A stretch of DNA of 37,169 nucleotides from Lingula anatina (lineage: Eukaryota; Brachiopoda; Lingulata; Lingulida; Lingulidae), in the NCBI RefSeq assembly GCF_001039355.2, contig NW_019773559.1, positions 357,980 to 395,148 on the forward strand, given 5' to 3'. This document shows, piece after piece, positions 35,948 through 37,169 of this stretch. How positions within the stretch are numbered: position 1 is the first letter of the stretch; the number at the start of each line of letters is the position of its first letter. Made by a program: the position numbers and the translations under genes. The notes beneath the pieces were generated by a model that saw nothing but the letters and a program-made list of their open reading frames with translations, was not told the DNA's origin and ran no database searches.

Positions 35948-36187
35948 CAGGGTCGTAGCCTTAGCAAAATGCCAGGGGGGGCAGTTAGCGGACACGAGTG
36001 GGCGAAAATTTTTAAAAAACTGTATATATAATACTGCATTCTGGTGCATTTTATTTGTTATTTATTGCTCAATCAGAAGTCAAAAATTGTGGGTTCATTT
36101 TGCCGTTTTGCCATATTTGCACCTCAAATCCCAGGGGGTGGCAGTTGCCCCCCCTGCCCCCCCCCCTCCCTGGAGGCTACGGCCCTG
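35948..36187. mobile_element. Short hAT-like element
   Basis: A 240-bp element with inverted ends CAGGGTCGTAGCC and, in reverse complement on the right, CAGGGCCGTAGCC. It is flanked by the exact 5-bp direct repeat TAAGT (35943-35947, 36188-36192). It has long G and C runs just inside each end and an AT-rich centre, with no coding capacity. Confidence 0.75.
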
Positions 36188-37169
36188 TAAGTTAAACGGT
36201 TTCCCACCAGTATCATGTTATCTCTAAAAGTGTACACAATGGCAACAACAAACAGATGGCTATTTATGCAGGTCTAGATCTGTATATAAAAATGAATATT
36301 GCATACTCCATTCAAAATGAACATGACAAAGCACACCTCAAACATTTTTGTTTCAACAATATTTTAACAAGTCAGTAACAATCTACATTTCTTATAAAGA
36401 AGGTGTGCATGTGTATGACTTCTCCTTGTTGTAACATTGTTTACATTCAAAAAATTGTATAGTAATTTGCATTTTTACAAGCTTTTCTTTTCAATTTTTT
36501 GGTTACCAACTTTGACTTCTGAATTTTATTTTTTTAAGGAGGTGTGCTTGAAACAGTGTTTATCAAGTCAGAAGGTAATAAATCCCATTTAACAATGACT
36601 ATTTCTGAGATTTGTGGTTTCGTGATCAAGGGTATACGTATATACAATGGTATATCACATGCTGCAGAAAGATAAAGAAATACCTAGTTTGTAATCATTC
36701 AATATCAGGTAAAGAATTTTGTACTTTCTAAAATGCTATTTCGATACAATGATAATTAAGTCAAATGTAATTTTTTTCGCGGAATGACCTTGACAGGAAT
36801 GGTAAATTTGAAATATATTTGGTCTACCAGTATAATATTCAGAATGTTAGAATGTTAGAGAGGCCTTTTTAAAGCCGGTGATAGGGTTAAATACGCTTAA
36901 AATCATGTTTTTGAGTTTTTTGTGTGTTTATATTAATCAAAAAAGTATCTTATGTTGGATGTAATAATTTTTATGAATTTGCATCGCAAAATGTGTCTTT
37001 TGATGAGTTTTTCAACCGGCACGCGCCCCAGTCAGGCTGACAACTAAGCCACGCCTCTGTTACTAAGGGCCGTTGCCATGAGGGGGTCGGAGCACAGTTA
37101 ATGAGTTATAAGCCGATTACGTGTGCGGTAATAGGTCATAAGTCTTACATCAGCTTAGCAGCGAAGAAG

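Larger units (their letters stand above)
35330..36240. repeat. Old tandem repeat, period about 140 bp, interrupted by two transposons
   Basis: Related units begin near 35330, 35475 and 35616. Shared words are YTRATTTTT, CCTGTATTTTA, ATATTGATCACTC and AAGTTTGAAGACAATA. The third unit is split: its sequence continues at 35923 (aagtttgacatcaataagt) and again at 36188 (taaacggttt...gttatctc), matching unit two (caaccatttt...gttatctt). Confidence 0.55.
35101..37169. other. Upstream region of GXYLT copy B
   Basis: No gene recognised. It contains the 5' flank of copy B, a ~140-bp tandem repeat, and two transposons inserted into it. From about 37000 to the window end a GC-richer stretch with CpGs (cacgcgccccagtcaggc, gattacgtgtgcggtaat) might be a promoter or first exon of something beyond the window, but no coding frame can be supported. 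Confidence 0.5.

Overview
This is a window of animal nuclear DNA, not bacterial. The genes have short exons bounded by GT/AG, introns of about 0.1 to 4 kb, AT-rich intergenic DNA, microsatellites and many small non-autonomous transposons. The gene set (ammonium transporter, FKBP3, MYG1, JMJD7, two glucoside xylosyltransferases), the low GC and the frequent 'acatgta' words suggest a marine invertebrate, such as a lophotrochozoan or an ambulacrarian. I cannot name the species.

Layout: (1) 526-2722, + strand: the last five visible coding exons of an Amt-type ammonium transporter, whose 5' part lies outside the window. (2) 4029-7392, +: complete seven-exon FKBP3/FKBP25. (3) 8207-11294, -: complete seven-exon MYG1 exonuclease, tail to tail with FKBP3. 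(4) 12161-15800, +: complete eight-exon JMJD7 lysyl hydroxylase, head to head with MYG1 across 866 bp. (5) 17889-28288, -: GXYLT copy A, tail to tail with JMJD7. (6) 30356-35100, -: GXYLT copy B, complete, seven exons. All exon phases were joined by hand and agree for genes 1-4 and 6. Gene A agrees except at its exon 5.

The two GXYLT genes are tandem paralogues with the same seven-exon plan, and both keep the DTD metal-binding motif. Their exon 2 is almost identical in DNA (160/162), while exons 3-7 have clearly diverged, which points to gene conversion. In copy A a 946-bp block carrying exons 6 and 7 appears twice, next to an NN assembly gap, and exon 5 is cut short exactly where the second block begins. 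This is either a misassembly or a real duplication/deletion allele.

The rest is mostly repeat landscape. It includes three short elements with CAGKG-type ends and exact 5-bp target duplications (hAT-like), a TA-flanked MITE in an FKBP3 intron, a foldback element in a JMJD7 intron, a possible Harbinger-like element and a LINE reverse-transcriptase tail remnant. There is also a perfect 28-bp-TIR MITE which, with one of the hAT-like elements, sits inside an older tandem repeat, plus a degenerate 41-bp minisatellite. The genes are unrelated housekeeping and Notch-glycosylation functions. I see no evidence of a new multi-gene system. The most informative signals are the GXYLT exon-2 homogenisation and the broken GXYLT-A locus.
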